From Pedobacter foliorum (GTDB taxonomy: Bacteria; Bacteroidota; Bacteroidia; Sphingobacteriales; Sphingobacteriaceae), in assembly GCF_013266735.1 (NCBI RefSeq), contig NZ_JABSNU010000008.1, positions 1 to 64,000 of the forward strand: a DNA stretch of 64,000 bases. The letters are read 5' to 3'. Shown piece by piece: positions 26,776-36,213 of the stretch. Positions within the stretch are counted from its first letter, which is position 1, and each line of letters begins with the position of its first letter. The notes under the pieces are model-generated. The model saw nothing but the letters and a program-made list of their open reading frames with translations, was not told where the DNA came from and ran no database searches. A program made the translations under genes and the position numbers.

Positions 26776-29700
26776 ATGAAAAAAAAGCGATTTGTTGCTT
26801 TAATAAAAACAGCAATGAGGATATCTATAGCCCAAATATTTCTAGTAGTTCTATTTACTTGTGGTGCGATGGCAAAAAATGCCGGCGCTCAGAGAATATT
26901 GAATAAGGAAATCTCAATCAGCATTAATGATGCTAAGGTTACAGAGATATTAAACGAGATACAAAACCAAACAAAAGTTAAATTTATTTACAGCCCATCA
27001 GTAATTAAAGCTGATCGGAAAACATCAGCCAACTTTATAAAAAGACGGCTTGGAGATATCCTAAACGAAACATTAAACCCACTAAGCATCTTTTATAAAG
27101 TGATCGACAACAGAATCATTTTGTATGATAAAGATGTTTCTAAAAAAGTAAACGAAGAGAATAACAATAAAGCACCAATATCGGTTAAAGGCAAGGTTAC
27201 CTCTACTAAAGGAGAAACATTGCCTGGTGTAAGTGTAAAGGTAAAGGGTACTGTAACGGCTACGATTACTGATTTAAATGGAACTTTCGTCATTAATGTG
27301 CCAGATGCCAATTCAATTTTAGTCTTTTCTTATATAGGTTTTACCTCAAAAGAGATTCCTGTTAATGGACAGAGTACTTTAAGCGTCCAACTTGTTGAAG
27401 AAGAAACGTCACTAGGTGAAGTGGTTGTTCTGGGGTATTCTACCCAGAAGAAAAAGGACCTTACTGGCGCCGTTTCTGTAGTAAATGTTGCCGATATGAT
27501 CAAGCAACCTAGCCCATCAATAAATAACTTGTTGCAAGGGCAGGCTTCAGGGGTTACCATTTTAGGATCTGGGCAGCCGGGAGAAGAACCTCAGGTGCGT
27601 ATCAGAGGAGTAAATACCTTTGGTAATAACAACCCACTCTACGTGGTTGATGGGGTGCCAACACTTAATGTCGCCGATTTGAACCCTAACGACATAGAAT
27701 CAATGCAGGTGCTAAAAGATGCAGGCTCAGCTTCAATATATGGTTCCAGGGCTGCAAATGGAGTTATCGTAATTAGTACAAAAAAAGGAAAAGATAGGGT
27801 TAAGGTGCAGTACGATGCCTATTATGGAACTCAACGTCCTAAAACAGGGAATGTTTGGAATATCCTATCACCTCAGGAGATGGCAGATCTAAAAAGGCTT
27901 GCCCAAACAAACTCAGGTGATACTGAATTTGATGATCCAATCTATGGAAATGGTCCTAAATATGTTTTACCTGACTACATCTATCCATTTGGAGCTAAAG
28001 AGGGAGATCCATCTGTAAATCCATCATTGTATAAACTAAAACCATTGTTTACTTCTGATGATGAGTATAAAACCTTTTACAGAATTAATAAGGCAAATAA
28101 AACGGGGACAAACTGGTATGATGAAATATTTAATCCAGCTCCAATAACCAGCCAAAATGTTTCTATAAGTGGTGGCTCAGATCAAGGTAATTATCTTTTT
28201 TCTGCAAACTACTTTAATCAGAAAGGAACATTGGATAGAACTTATTTAAAAAGATACACCGTGCGTTCCAATACTCAATACAACATTGGTAAATATGTTA
28301 GAGTAGGAGAGAATTTATCATACACAATTACAGCAAATCCTAAAATAGATGGACTTAGTGGCGATAATGCTATTGGTCATGCTTTCAGGGAGCAACCTAT
28401 TATTCCAGTATATGATATAATGGGGAATTTTGCTGGTGGCTATGGAGGGCAATTGGGTGATGCCTATAACCCGGTAGCGATGTTGTACCGGACAAAAGAT
28501 AATAAAGCTACTGACAATAGGCTATTTGGAAATGTATTTGCGGAAGCTGATCTTATGCCATTTTTGACTTTAAGGACAGCATTTGGTGCCGATTCTTATT
28601 CTGGGGCATCCAGATCATTCGTGTATCCTCAATATGAAAATGCAGAAAATACAACTAGCAACAGTTATGCAGAGTCTTCTTATACCGGTTTAGAATATAC
28701 CTGGACAAACACATTGTCATTCAATAAAACTTTTAACCTTCATAGCTTAAAGGTATTGGTAGGAACGGAATACAATAAGAACCGCTACAGTACAATGAGT
28801 GGTACTAATAAAGGTTATTTTTCGTTTGATCCCGACTATACAAATCTTTCAAATGGCAGTGGGCCAATGGAAACCACAAGTGAAAGAACTGCAGATGCAT
28901 TATTCTCTTTAATAGGTCGTGTTGATTATGCTTATAATGATAAGTATTTAATTGGTGCGACAGTTCGTCGTGATGGTTCTTCAAAATTCCTTAAAAATAC
29001 CTACGGAGTGTTTCCTGCAGTGAGTGCGGCCTGGAGAATTTCTAAAGAAAGCTTCTTATCCGATGTTAAATGGATTACAGATTTAAAAATTAGAGGGGGA
29101 TGGGGCATTATGGGTAATCAGGTAAATGTTTCGGGTTCAAACTCTTTTACAACATTTGGTAGTTCAATTGGTCAGTCGTACTACGCAATTGGTGGTGGCA
29201 ATGCTGTGGTTGCAGGTTTTTATCAAAATCAGACAGGAAATCCTGATGCCAAATGGGAGAAAAACGTGAATTCAAATTTTGGTTTTGATGCTACATTATT
29301 TGGGGGAGGAATCGAAATTTCTGCTGATTACTACCAAAAAAATATAAGGGATCTTTTATACAACCCGGAAATGATTGGAACAAGTGGTGGTGCTACAGTT
29401 CCATATGTAAACATTGCCCAAATGAAGAACGATGGGTTTGATGTTTCGGTAACTGGACATAAAGATGTAGGTAGTGGCCTCAGACTTAATGCAACTGCTA
29501 CAATTACCACCTATCGGAATAAGATAAAGAAAGTATCTGGCGACGTTGACTATTATGATGTTGATTCAAGAAGGTTTGATGGAAGTCATATCATTCGTAA
29601 TGCCGTGGGGCATTCCATTAGTCAATTCTTTGGATATAAAGTGGAGGGATTTTGGAATTCTGATACTGAAATAGAGGCGGCTAATACAAAAGCTCAGGCA

Positions 29701-30339
29701 GTTACAAACGATCCGAACACCGTTTATCAGGATGATGTTAAAGTTGGTCGATTTAAATATGCGGATATAAATGGCGACGGAATGATTACTGCTGATGACA
29801 GAACTTTTTTGGGTAATGCTAATCCTAATTTTAGTTATGGACTTAATCTGGGTGCTAGCTTTAAAAACTTTGATTTTAGTGCTTTCTTTTATGGAGTTCA
29901 GGGTAATTCAATATGGAATCAGGTAAAATGGTGGACAGATTTTTCACCTTCTTTTGAAGGGGCAAAGAGCCATACAGCCCTTTACGATTCATGGACAACC
30001 TCACATCAGAATGCAAAAGCTCCAATACAGGAAACAACTCAATCTTTCAGCACAAATAGTGTCCCAAATTCTTACTTTGTAGAGAAAGGCTCATACCTAA
30101 GGCTTAAAAATGTGCAGATTGGTTATACACTTCCAGCAAATGCACTTCAAAAGTTTGGAGTTAGCAGGTTAAGAGTGTATTTGTCTGCTGCCAACTTGTT
30201 TACCATAACAAAATATTCAGGCGTGGATCCTGAAGTTGGAACTTCAAGCGAAACCGGACAGCAAACAGCATATGGGGTTGATGACGGTTCCTATCCAAGT
30301 CAGCGGACTTTTTTACTAGGTTTAAATTTACAGTTTTAA
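26776..30339 (+). CDS. SusC/RagA-type TonB-dependent outer membrane receptor
   Basis: A 1187-residue outer-membrane transporter. After the signal peptide (1-40) comes an STN domain (about 43-115), the signalling domain expected of receptors that talk to FecR. A carboxypeptidase-regulatory-like domain (about 137-210) follows. Then come the TonB-box region and plug with the SusC signature, including NNPLYVVDGVP. A 22-strand-type barrel fills the rest, ending RTFLLGLNLQF with a terminal aromatic. With SusD it imports oligosaccharides in a TonB-dependent way. The ligand is not readable, but GH20 and NagX downstream suggest N-acetylhexosamine glycans. Confidence 0.95.
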   Translation: MKKKRFVALIKTAMRISIAQIFLVVLFTCGAMAKNAGAQRILNKEISISINDAKVTEILNEIQNQTKVKFIYSPSVIKADRKTSANFIKRRLGDILNETLNPLSIFYKVIDNRIILYDKDVSKKVNEENNNKAPISVKGKVTSTKGETLPGVSVKVKGTVTATITDLNGTFVINVPDANSILVFSYIGFTSKEIPVNGQSTLSVQLVEEETSLGEVVVLGYSTQKKKDLTGAVSVVNVADMIKQPSPSINNLLQGQASGVTILGSGQPGEEPQVRIRGVNTFGNNNPLYVVDGVPTLNVADLNPNDIESMQVLKDAGSASIYGSRAANGVIVISTKKGKDRVKVQYDAYYGTQRPKTGNVWNILSPQEMADLKRLAQTNSGDTEFDDPIYGNGPKYVLPDYIYPFGAKEGDPSVNPSLYKLKPLFTSDDEYKTFYRINKANKTGTNWYDEIFNPAPITSQNVSISGGSDQGNYLFSANYFNQKGTLDRTYLKRYTVRSNTQYNIGKYVRVGENLSYTITANPKIDGLSGDNAIGHAFREQPIIPVYDIMGNFAGGYGGQLGDAYNPVAMLYRTKDNKATDNRLFGNVFAEADLMPFLTLRTAFGADSYSGASRSFVYPQYENAENTTSNSYAESSYTGLEYTWTNTLSFNKTFNLHSLKVLVGTEYNKNRYSTMSGTNKGYFSFDPDYTNLSNGSGPMETTSERTADALFSLIGRVDYAYNDKYLIGATVRRDGSSKFLKNTYGVFPAVSAAWRISKESFLSDVKWITDLKIRGGWGIMGNQVNVSGSNSFTTFGSSIGQSYYAIGGGNAVVAGFYQNQTGNPDAKWEKNVNSNFGFDATLFGGGIEISADYYQKNIRDLLYNPEMIGTSGGATVPYVNIAQMKNDGFDVSVTGHKDVGSGLRLNATATITTYRNKIKKVSGDVDYYDVDSRRFDGSHIIRNAVGHSISQFFGYKVEGFWNSDTEIEAANTKAQAVTNDPNTVYQDDVKVGRFKYADINGDGMITADDRTFLGNANPNFSYGLNLGASFKNFDFSAFFYGVQGNSIWNQVKWWTDFSPSFEGAKSHTALYDSWTTSHQNAKAPIQETTQSFSTNSVPNSYFVEKGSYLRLKNVQIGYTLPANALQKFGVSRLRVYLSAANLFTITKYSGVDPEVGTSSETGQQTAYGVDDGSYPSQRTFLLGLNLQF

Positions 30340-30359
30340 TTACCTAATGGTTTAAGGAA

Positions 30360-32150
30360 ATGAAAAGATCAACATATATATACTTAGTTGGACTGTTGTT
30401 TACAACACAACTATTTTATTCTTGTAAAAAAGCATTAATACAACCACCGTTAGGCTCTTTGTCAGAAGATCTTGTTGCTAATAAGAACGGTGTGAATGGA
30501 TTGCTAATAGGCGCTTATGCTGCTTTAGATGGTATGCAGGGTGGCGATGTTGCCCTTGGGGGAGGAGATGCCTGGCAGGCTTCGCCCACAAACTGGGTTT
30601 TCGGATCTGTTGTTGGGGGGGATGCTTCCAAAGGAAGCGATGGTGCCGATCAGCCGGCTATTGATCCAATTGCCAATTTTTATTCAGGAGCTACTAATGC
30701 CTTTTATAATGGTAAATGGAAGGCCCTGTACGAAGGTGTGACCCGCACTAACAATGTTTTAAAATTCATGGCAAAAGCTGCAGATTTAAGCGATGCAGAG
30801 CGTAAAAATATAAGCGCTCAGGCACGTTTTTTACGTGGTCACTATTATTTCGAATTAAAAAAGATGTGGAATATGGTTCCCTGGATTGATGAAACCACAA
30901 CCAATTTTAATCAACCTAATAATGTGGATATCTGGCCAAAAATTACCGAAGACCTTAAATATGCTTATGATAACCTGCTCCCAACTCAACCTGAAGTAGG
31001 AAGAGCTAATAAATGGGCCGCAGGAGCATACTTAGCAAAGGCTTATCTGTATCAGCATAAATTCGATCTGGCCAAACCTATATTTGATGCAGTTATTACA
31101 CAAGGTCAAACCAGTTCGGGCTTAAAGTATGATTTGAATAAAAAATTCGAAGACAACTGGCTTCCTAGCGCTGAAGATAATCCTGAAGCAGTTTTTGTAA
31201 TCCAAATGGCTGCAAATGCAGATCCATCAGGCCCATCAAATGCCAATAATGGCGACATGCTTAATTTCCCTTATGGCGATGGAAGTCCTTTCAGTTGCTG
31301 CGGATTCTTTCAGCCATCTATTGACTTGGTAAATCATTTCCGTACAAACCCGACTACCGGCCTGCCTTATCTTACAACCTTCAATAATTTTCCTGTAAAA
31401 ACGGATATGGGAGTAAATGGTGATGCGGATTTTACACCGGATGCAGGAACTCTTGATCCGCGTTTGGATTGGACAGCTGGACGTCGTGGTATACCTTATC
31501 ACGATTGGGGGATCTATCCAGGTAAGCCATGGGCAAGAGATCAGAGTTATGGCGGACCATATGGGCCTAAAAAGAATGTTTACTGGAGTGCAACAGCTGA
31601 CGTTGATGGAGATCAGGGTACTTGGGCACCAGGAACAGCAGTTAATTATTCCATTATTCGTTTTGCAGATGTACTTTTAATGGCAGCAGAGTGTGAAGCT
31701 GAATTAGGAGGCTTAGGCAAAGCTGAGGAATATGTAAACCGAGTTAGGGCTAGGGCTGCGGATCATGAAAGTTGGTTATTTAAGTATAAGGATGATGAAG
31801 ATCCGGCTGCTGGATTTTCTGATGAACCTGCGGCCAATTATAAAATCAATGAGTATCCAGCCGGAAATTTTGCAAGTCAGGGTAAAGATTACTCGTTGAA
31901 AGCCATTTATTACGAAAGAAAAATAGAGTTGGCAATGGAAGGTCATCGTTTCTTTGATTTGGTACGATGGGGTATAGCTGATCAGGAATTAAATGCCTAT
32001 TTTAGCTACCAAGGGAAAATTACTTCTGATGTGAGGAATGGTAAATTTGTTAAGGGCAAGAATGATTACTACCCAATACCACAGCGCCAGATAGATTTAA
32101 GTCAATCTAATGGAGCACCGGTTTTAAAACAGAATCCAGGATATAATTAA
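30360..32150 (+). CDS. SusD/RagB-type surface glycan-binding lipoprotein
   Basis: A 596-residue surface lipoprotein. The signal MKRSTYIYLVGLLFTTQLFY ends at Cys22 (FYSCKK). The helical TPR-like SusD scaffold is evident: ARFLRGHYYFELKKMWNMV at about residue 158, and the C-terminal block ERKIELAMEGHRFFDLVRWG near residue 520. SusD caps the SusC barrel and captures glycans. It lies 20 bp after susC, one operon. At about 280-440 it is longer and Gly/Pro-rich, the usual variable glycan-binding face. Confidence 0.95.
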   Translation: MKRSTYIYLVGLLFTTQLFYSCKKALIQPPLGSLSEDLVANKNGVNGLLIGAYAALDGMQGGDVALGGGDAWQASPTNWVFGSVVGGDASKGSDGADQPAIDPIANFYSGATNAFYNGKWKALYEGVTRTNNVLKFMAKAADLSDAERKNISAQARFLRGHYYFELKKMWNMVPWIDETTTNFNQPNNVDIWPKITEDLKYAYDNLLPTQPEVGRANKWAAGAYLAKAYLYQHKFDLAKPIFDAVITQGQTSSGLKYDLNKKFEDNWLPSAEDNPEAVFVIQMAANADPSGPSNANNGDMLNFPYGDGSPFSCCGFFQPSIDLVNHFRTNPTTGLPYLTTFNNFPVKTDMGVNGDADFTPDAGTLDPRLDWTAGRRGIPYHDWGIYPGKPWARDQSYGGPYGPKKNVYWSATADVDGDQGTWAPGTAVNYSIIRFADVLLMAAECEAELGGLGKAEEYVNRVRARAADHESWLFKYKDDEDPAAGFSDEPAANYKINEYPAGNFASQGKDYSLKAIYYERKIELAMEGHRFFDLVRWGIADQELNAYFSYQGKITSDVRNGKFVKGKNDYYPIPQRQIDLSQSNGAPVLKQNPGYN

Positions 32151-32170
32151 TCTGAACATAACCTAAAACA

Positions 32171-33292
32171 ATGAACCAACCACAACGTTTTTTATCCCTC
32201 GACGTATTTCGGGGTATGACCGTCTGTTTCATGATTATCGTGAACACACCCGGTAGCGGAGCACAACCTTTTGCCATGCTGAACCACGCAGCATGGCATG
32301 GTTTTACACCAACTGATCTTGTATTTCCCTCTTTCTTATTTGCCGTTGGAAACGCCATGAGCTTTTCAATGAAGAAATTTGCCCAGATGGAAAACTCAGC
32401 GGTATTGGCAAAAATATTTAAGCGTACCCTGCTTATATTTCTCTTAGGGTATCTGATGTATTGGTTTCCTTTTTTTAGTTATAATGAGGGTGGAGGTATC
32501 AGCTTCTCACCCATAGCGAATACACGTATATTAGGCGTTTTACAGCGAATAGCGCTTTGTTATGGCATTGTCTCGTTACTAATTCATTACCTAACTACAA
32601 GGAGTGTAGTCGTTGTCGGTGTTTTGTTCTTATTAGGCTATTGGGCAGCGCTGTTATTATTTGGAGATGCTGCTGATCCATTTAGTATGACTGGAAATGC
32701 AGGTCAGTATCTGGATTTATATGTATTGGGAGATAAACATATGTACCATGGCGAAGGCATCGCCTTTGACCCCGAAGGGATATTGAGTACAATACCTTCT
32801 TGTGTAAATGTGATTATTGGGTATTTAGCAGGTAAATTCATACAAGAAAAAGGAAAGGGCTTCGAAACAATTTCCAAGTTATTATTAGCAGGCGGTGTAT
32901 TAATATTGATCGCTATATGCCTGAATCCGGTATTTCCAATAAACAAAAAGCTATGGACAAGTTCATTTGTTTTGATAACCTGTGGGCTAGATCTGGTAAT
33001 TATTGGTGCCCTGATATACGTTATTGAGGTGAAGTCCTATACAAAATGGACCGGCTTTTTTACTGTCTTTGGGAAAAATCCATTGTTCATTTACATTGTT
33101 TCAGAAGTGCTGTTAACCATTATAGGGGTAATTTTCCCTGGTCTTAATTTTAATGAATGGATAAGCAGCAGGTTTTTTCAGGTCATCGTACCTGGACCAG
33201 TTGGTTCATTGCTTTTTGCAATCTGCTTTATGCTTACCTGTTGGCTGGTTGGTTACATCCTTGATAAAAGAAAAATATATATCCGCGTTTAG
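32171..33292 (+). CDS. nagX: NagX-like transmembrane acyltransferase (DUF5009)
   Basis: A 373-residue polytopic membrane protein (about ten helices) related to heparan-alpha-glucosaminide N-acetyltransferase and bacterial NagX. The first-helix motif RFLSLDVFRGMTVCFMIIVN and the next loop (HAAWHGFTPTDLVFPSFLF) are the family signature, with the conserved His. Bacterial NagX genes occur in GlcNAc/chitin catabolic clusters and are thought to act on glucosamine-type sugars at the inner membrane. It follows susD by 20 bp and precedes GH20 by 12 bp, which fits that role. Confidence 0.87.
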   Translation: MNQPQRFLSLDVFRGMTVCFMIIVNTPGSGAQPFAMLNHAAWHGFTPTDLVFPSFLFAVGNAMSFSMKKFAQMENSAVLAKIFKRTLLIFLLGYLMYWFPFFSYNEGGGISFSPIANTRILGVLQRIALCYGIVSLLIHYLTTRSVVVVGVLFLLGYWAALLLFGDAADPFSMTGNAGQYLDLYVLGDKHMYHGEGIAFDPEGILSTIPSCVNVIIGYLAGKFIQEKGKGFETISKLLLAGGVLILIAICLNPVFPINKKLWTSSFVLITCGLDLVIIGALIYVIEVKSYTKWTGFFTVFGKNPLFIYIVSEVLLTIIGVIFPGLNFNEWISSRFFQVIVPGPVGSLLFAICFMLTCWLVGYILDKRKIYIRV

Positions 33293-33304
33293 TTATTAAT
33301 CAAA

Positions 33305-35833
33305 ATGAAGAAATTCTGTATTCTAGTTGCACTAATTTTTAGTGGTTTTAAAGGTGCTGATGCACAATCGGTATCGCCTTTTAAAGTAAGTAACCTTCAC
33401 ATTACAAGAGAGGTATTGAACAATATTGATGACATGGCTCTGTCGGTATTAACAATAACCAATAATGGAAAACAAACCTTGCCCGCTGGAGGATGGAGTA
33501 TTTATTTTAACTCCAGGCCTATAAATGTTACAGGTACCGACAGCCTTAACGCAAGGATAAAATATGTTAACGGAGATTTATTTAAGTTGTATCCCTTAAA
33601 AGGTTTTCCTGCTTTAAAGCCTGGGGCATCTAAAAAGATTAAAGTCCTGTCTACTGAGATCAAAAATATTACGGATCTCTCTTCAGGTTTTTATCTTGTT
33701 TGGGATAAAGTACCTTCAAAAGGGTATAATATTAGCAATACCAATGTAAATCCGATTCAACAGGTTGAAAAAGTAGAGGCAGAAGTAGCGGCTCATGTAT
33801 TTGATCAAAACAAACAGATAAAGGACATTCCTTTGGATAAACTACCAAAAGTTTTTCCAACTCCTGTTTCCTATAAAGAAGGGGAGGGCGTATTTAAACT
33901 AACATCTGGAGTATCTATAGCCGCCGAAATTGAATTTAAGAATGAGGCCAACCAATTTGCTGATGAACTGTCGGCCATGTTAGGCAAAAGACCTGCTCTT
34001 GTTCAAGCTGAGACTCAGCGTATGATTGTAATCAAAAAAGGAAATGTAAGTGGTAGCGAATCCTATAAATTAAGTGTTACACCTGATAGAATAGTGATAA
34101 CCGCTGCCGAACCTGCCGGTGTGTTTTATGGTATACAATCTTTAAAAACATTATTCCCTTCCACATCTTGGGGAGCTATTCAAAAAGAAATTGCAGTAGC
34201 TGCAGTAGAAATTGAGGATGCTCCCCGGTTTGGATTCCGGGGTTTTATGATGGATGTAGCAAGGAATTTTCAATCGAAAAAACAAGTGCTGAAAGCTTTG
34301 GATGTGATGGCGCTTTATAAAATGAATGTGCTTCATTTTCACTTAAATGATGATGAAGGTTGGCGATTAGAGATTCAAGGTCTGCCTGAACTTACTACTG
34401 TGGGCTCACAAAGAGGCCATACTGTAAATGATGAGAAAAATATTCTTCCATCTTATGGGTCAGGTGCTGATACGGGCGTAAATTCAGGAAGTGGATTTTA
34501 TACCAGAGCTGATTTTATCGAGATTCTTAAATACGCCGCTGCAAGACATATCCGTGTAATCCCGGAGATTGAAACTCCTGGTCATGCCAGAGCTGCCATT
34601 AAATCAATGGATGCCAGATATGAAAGGTTAATGAAAGAAGGTAAAAAGGAACAAGCCGTTCAATACCTGTTACGTGATTTGAATGATAAGTCCGTTTATG
34701 AGTCTGTTCAGGGATGGAAAGATAATGTTATTAATGTAGCAATGCCATCGGCATACAATTTCCTTGAAAAAGTAGTTGACGAAATACGCTTAATGTATAA
34801 AGAAGCAGATGCACCTTTAGCTACAATCCACTTCGGTGGTGATGAGGTTCCAAGAGGGGTATGGGAGAAATCTCCTGCAGTTGCCAACTTACTCAAAAAG
34901 GATACTTCAATTGAAGGCGTAGATGAAATGTGGCATTATTATTTCGACAAAGTAAACAAGATGCTTAAGTCAAAACAATTGTATTTGTCGGGCTGGGAAG
35001 AAATAGGATTACGCAAAGCATTGGTAAATGGAGAAAAGAAAATGGTGCTTGATGATCGTTTTACTAAAGAGAACTTTCATGCCGATGTATGGAATAATTT
35101 AAGTGGAAACGAGGATTTAGCCTATAAATTAGCTAATGCGGGTTACAAAGTTGTGCTTACCTGTGTTACCAATCTTTACCTCGATTTGGCAACCAATAAA
35201 AGTTTTAATGAAACCGGTCAGTATTGGGGTGGCTATGTTGATGTGGATAAGCCTTATTACTTTGTTCCTTACGAACTATTCAAAAATTTAAAGGAAGATG
35301 AAAGCGGTAATCCTATAGATAAAAAAACTTTAGAAGGAAAAACAGTGCTAACTGAATTTGGAAAATCTAACATTGTAGGCATCCAGTCGCCTTTATGGAG
35401 TGAAATCATTAAAACTCCAGAAAGGTTTGAGTATATGCTTTTACCAAAATTATTTGGCGTTGCAGAGCGGGCATGGGCAAAAAATCCGGAATGGGCAACA
35501 GAAGCCGATGCCTCAAAAAGTGGAGCAATGTATGGTCAGGCTTGGTCAGAATTTGTAAATATTCTTGGCAAAAAAGAATTACCGAGATTAAGTCATTATT
35601 CAGGCGGATATAATTACCGTATCCCGACTCCCGGAGTAGTAATTGAGAACGGTAAAGTGGTTGCTAATGTACAGTTACCTGGTTTTATAATCCGTTACAC
35701 TACAGATGGAACAGAGCCAGCAGCAAATAGTAGCATTTACGCCGCACCTGTTGATACAAAAGGAATAATAAAATTAAGTGTGTTTAATGCTGAAGGCAAA
35801 TCAGGCCGTTCAGTTAAAATAGAAAATAAATAA
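33305..35833 (+). CDS. GH20 beta-N-acetylhexosaminidase
   Basis: An 842-residue exported enzyme (signal 1-20, KGADAQ). Domain order: N-terminal chitobiase-type carbohydrate-binding domain (about 25-165), GH20b alpha/beta domain (about 185-300), GH20 TIM barrel (about 305-730) and a C-terminal chitobiase-like beta domain (about 765-840). The catalytic Asp513-Glu514 pair is in HFGGDEVPRGVW. HFHLNDDEGWRLEIQ at about 344 is another signature. It removes terminal beta-linked GlcNAc or GalNAc from glycans in the periplasm or at the surface. Last gene of the utilisation locus. Confidence 0.94.
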   Translation: MKKFCILVALIFSGFKGADAQSVSPFKVSNLHITREVLNNIDDMALSVLTITNNGKQTLPAGGWSIYFNSRPINVTGTDSLNARIKYVNGDLFKLYPLKGFPALKPGASKKIKVLSTEIKNITDLSSGFYLVWDKVPSKGYNISNTNVNPIQQVEKVEAEVAAHVFDQNKQIKDIPLDKLPKVFPTPVSYKEGEGVFKLTSGVSIAAEIEFKNEANQFADELSAMLGKRPALVQAETQRMIVIKKGNVSGSESYKLSVTPDRIVITAAEPAGVFYGIQSLKTLFPSTSWGAIQKEIAVAAVEIEDAPRFGFRGFMMDVARNFQSKKQVLKALDVMALYKMNVLHFHLNDDEGWRLEIQGLPELTTVGSQRGHTVNDEKNILPSYGSGADTGVNSGSGFYTRADFIEILKYAAARHIRVIPEIETPGHARAAIKSMDARYERLMKEGKKEQAVQYLLRDLNDKSVYESVQGWKDNVINVAMPSAYNFLEKVVDEIRLMYKEADAPLATIHFGGDEVPRGVWEKSPAVANLLKKDTSIEGVDEMWHYYFDKVNKMLKSKQLYLSGWEEIGLRKALVNGEKKMVLDDRFTKENFHADVWNNLSGNEDLAYKLANAGYKVVLTCVTNLYLDLATNKSFNETGQYWGGYVDVDKPYYFVPYELFKNLKEDESGNPIDKKTLEGKTVLTEFGKSNIVGIQSPLWSEIIKTPERFEYMLLPKLFGVAERAWAKNPEWATEADASKSGAMYGQAWSEFVNILGKKELPRLSHYSGGYNYRIPTPGVVIENGKVVANVQLPGFIIRYTTDGTEPAANSSIYAAPVDTKGIIKLSVFNAEGKSGRSVKIENK

Positions 35834-35892
35834 AGAGAACAGGACAGCACAGGTTGCTGATAAAAAAATATAATCTGATATTTAGTTAATTT

Positions 35893-36183
35893 ATGAGGCT
35901 TTTCAAAAAGGTACAATAGCTAAGCTATTCTACGTCTCGTCATTCTGAAACAAACTATCAATGACAGAGTTTAAGCTTTCGTTATCTTAGCCCGGCCCAG
36001 CTGCAGAACCTCAGGGAAGGAAGGCTAAGATTTCGCAACTGTAAGTTCGCCCTTCTTTTGCGACAAGCTGAAATAAATTCGGCAGGACGAGCGCTTAACC
36101 AAAACGGTTATTGTTATACTTAGTATCTTTTTTAAGATATTAGGAATTCAGAATGACGAGTTTACTTTTTTGATAAACCTCAT
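35893..36183. repeat. REP-like intergenic element 1 (291 bp, nested inverted repeats)
   Basis: Fills most of the 380-bp gap between the GH20 and PSCyt genes. The outer arms are ATGAGGCTTTTCAAAAAG (35893-35910) and its imperfect inverse at 36165-36183. The inner arms are CTCGTCATTCTGAA (35936-35949) and TTCAGAATGACGAG (36147-36160), a perfect 14-bp inverted repeat. A further stem, ATCTTAGCC/GGCTAAGAT (35984-36031), lies inside. No open reading frame is seen. The CGTCAT-CTGAA core is shared with three other intergenic elements in the window. Confidence 0.65.
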
Positions 36184-36213
36184 TTTTTTGACACCAAATA
36201 TAAAAATCTGATT

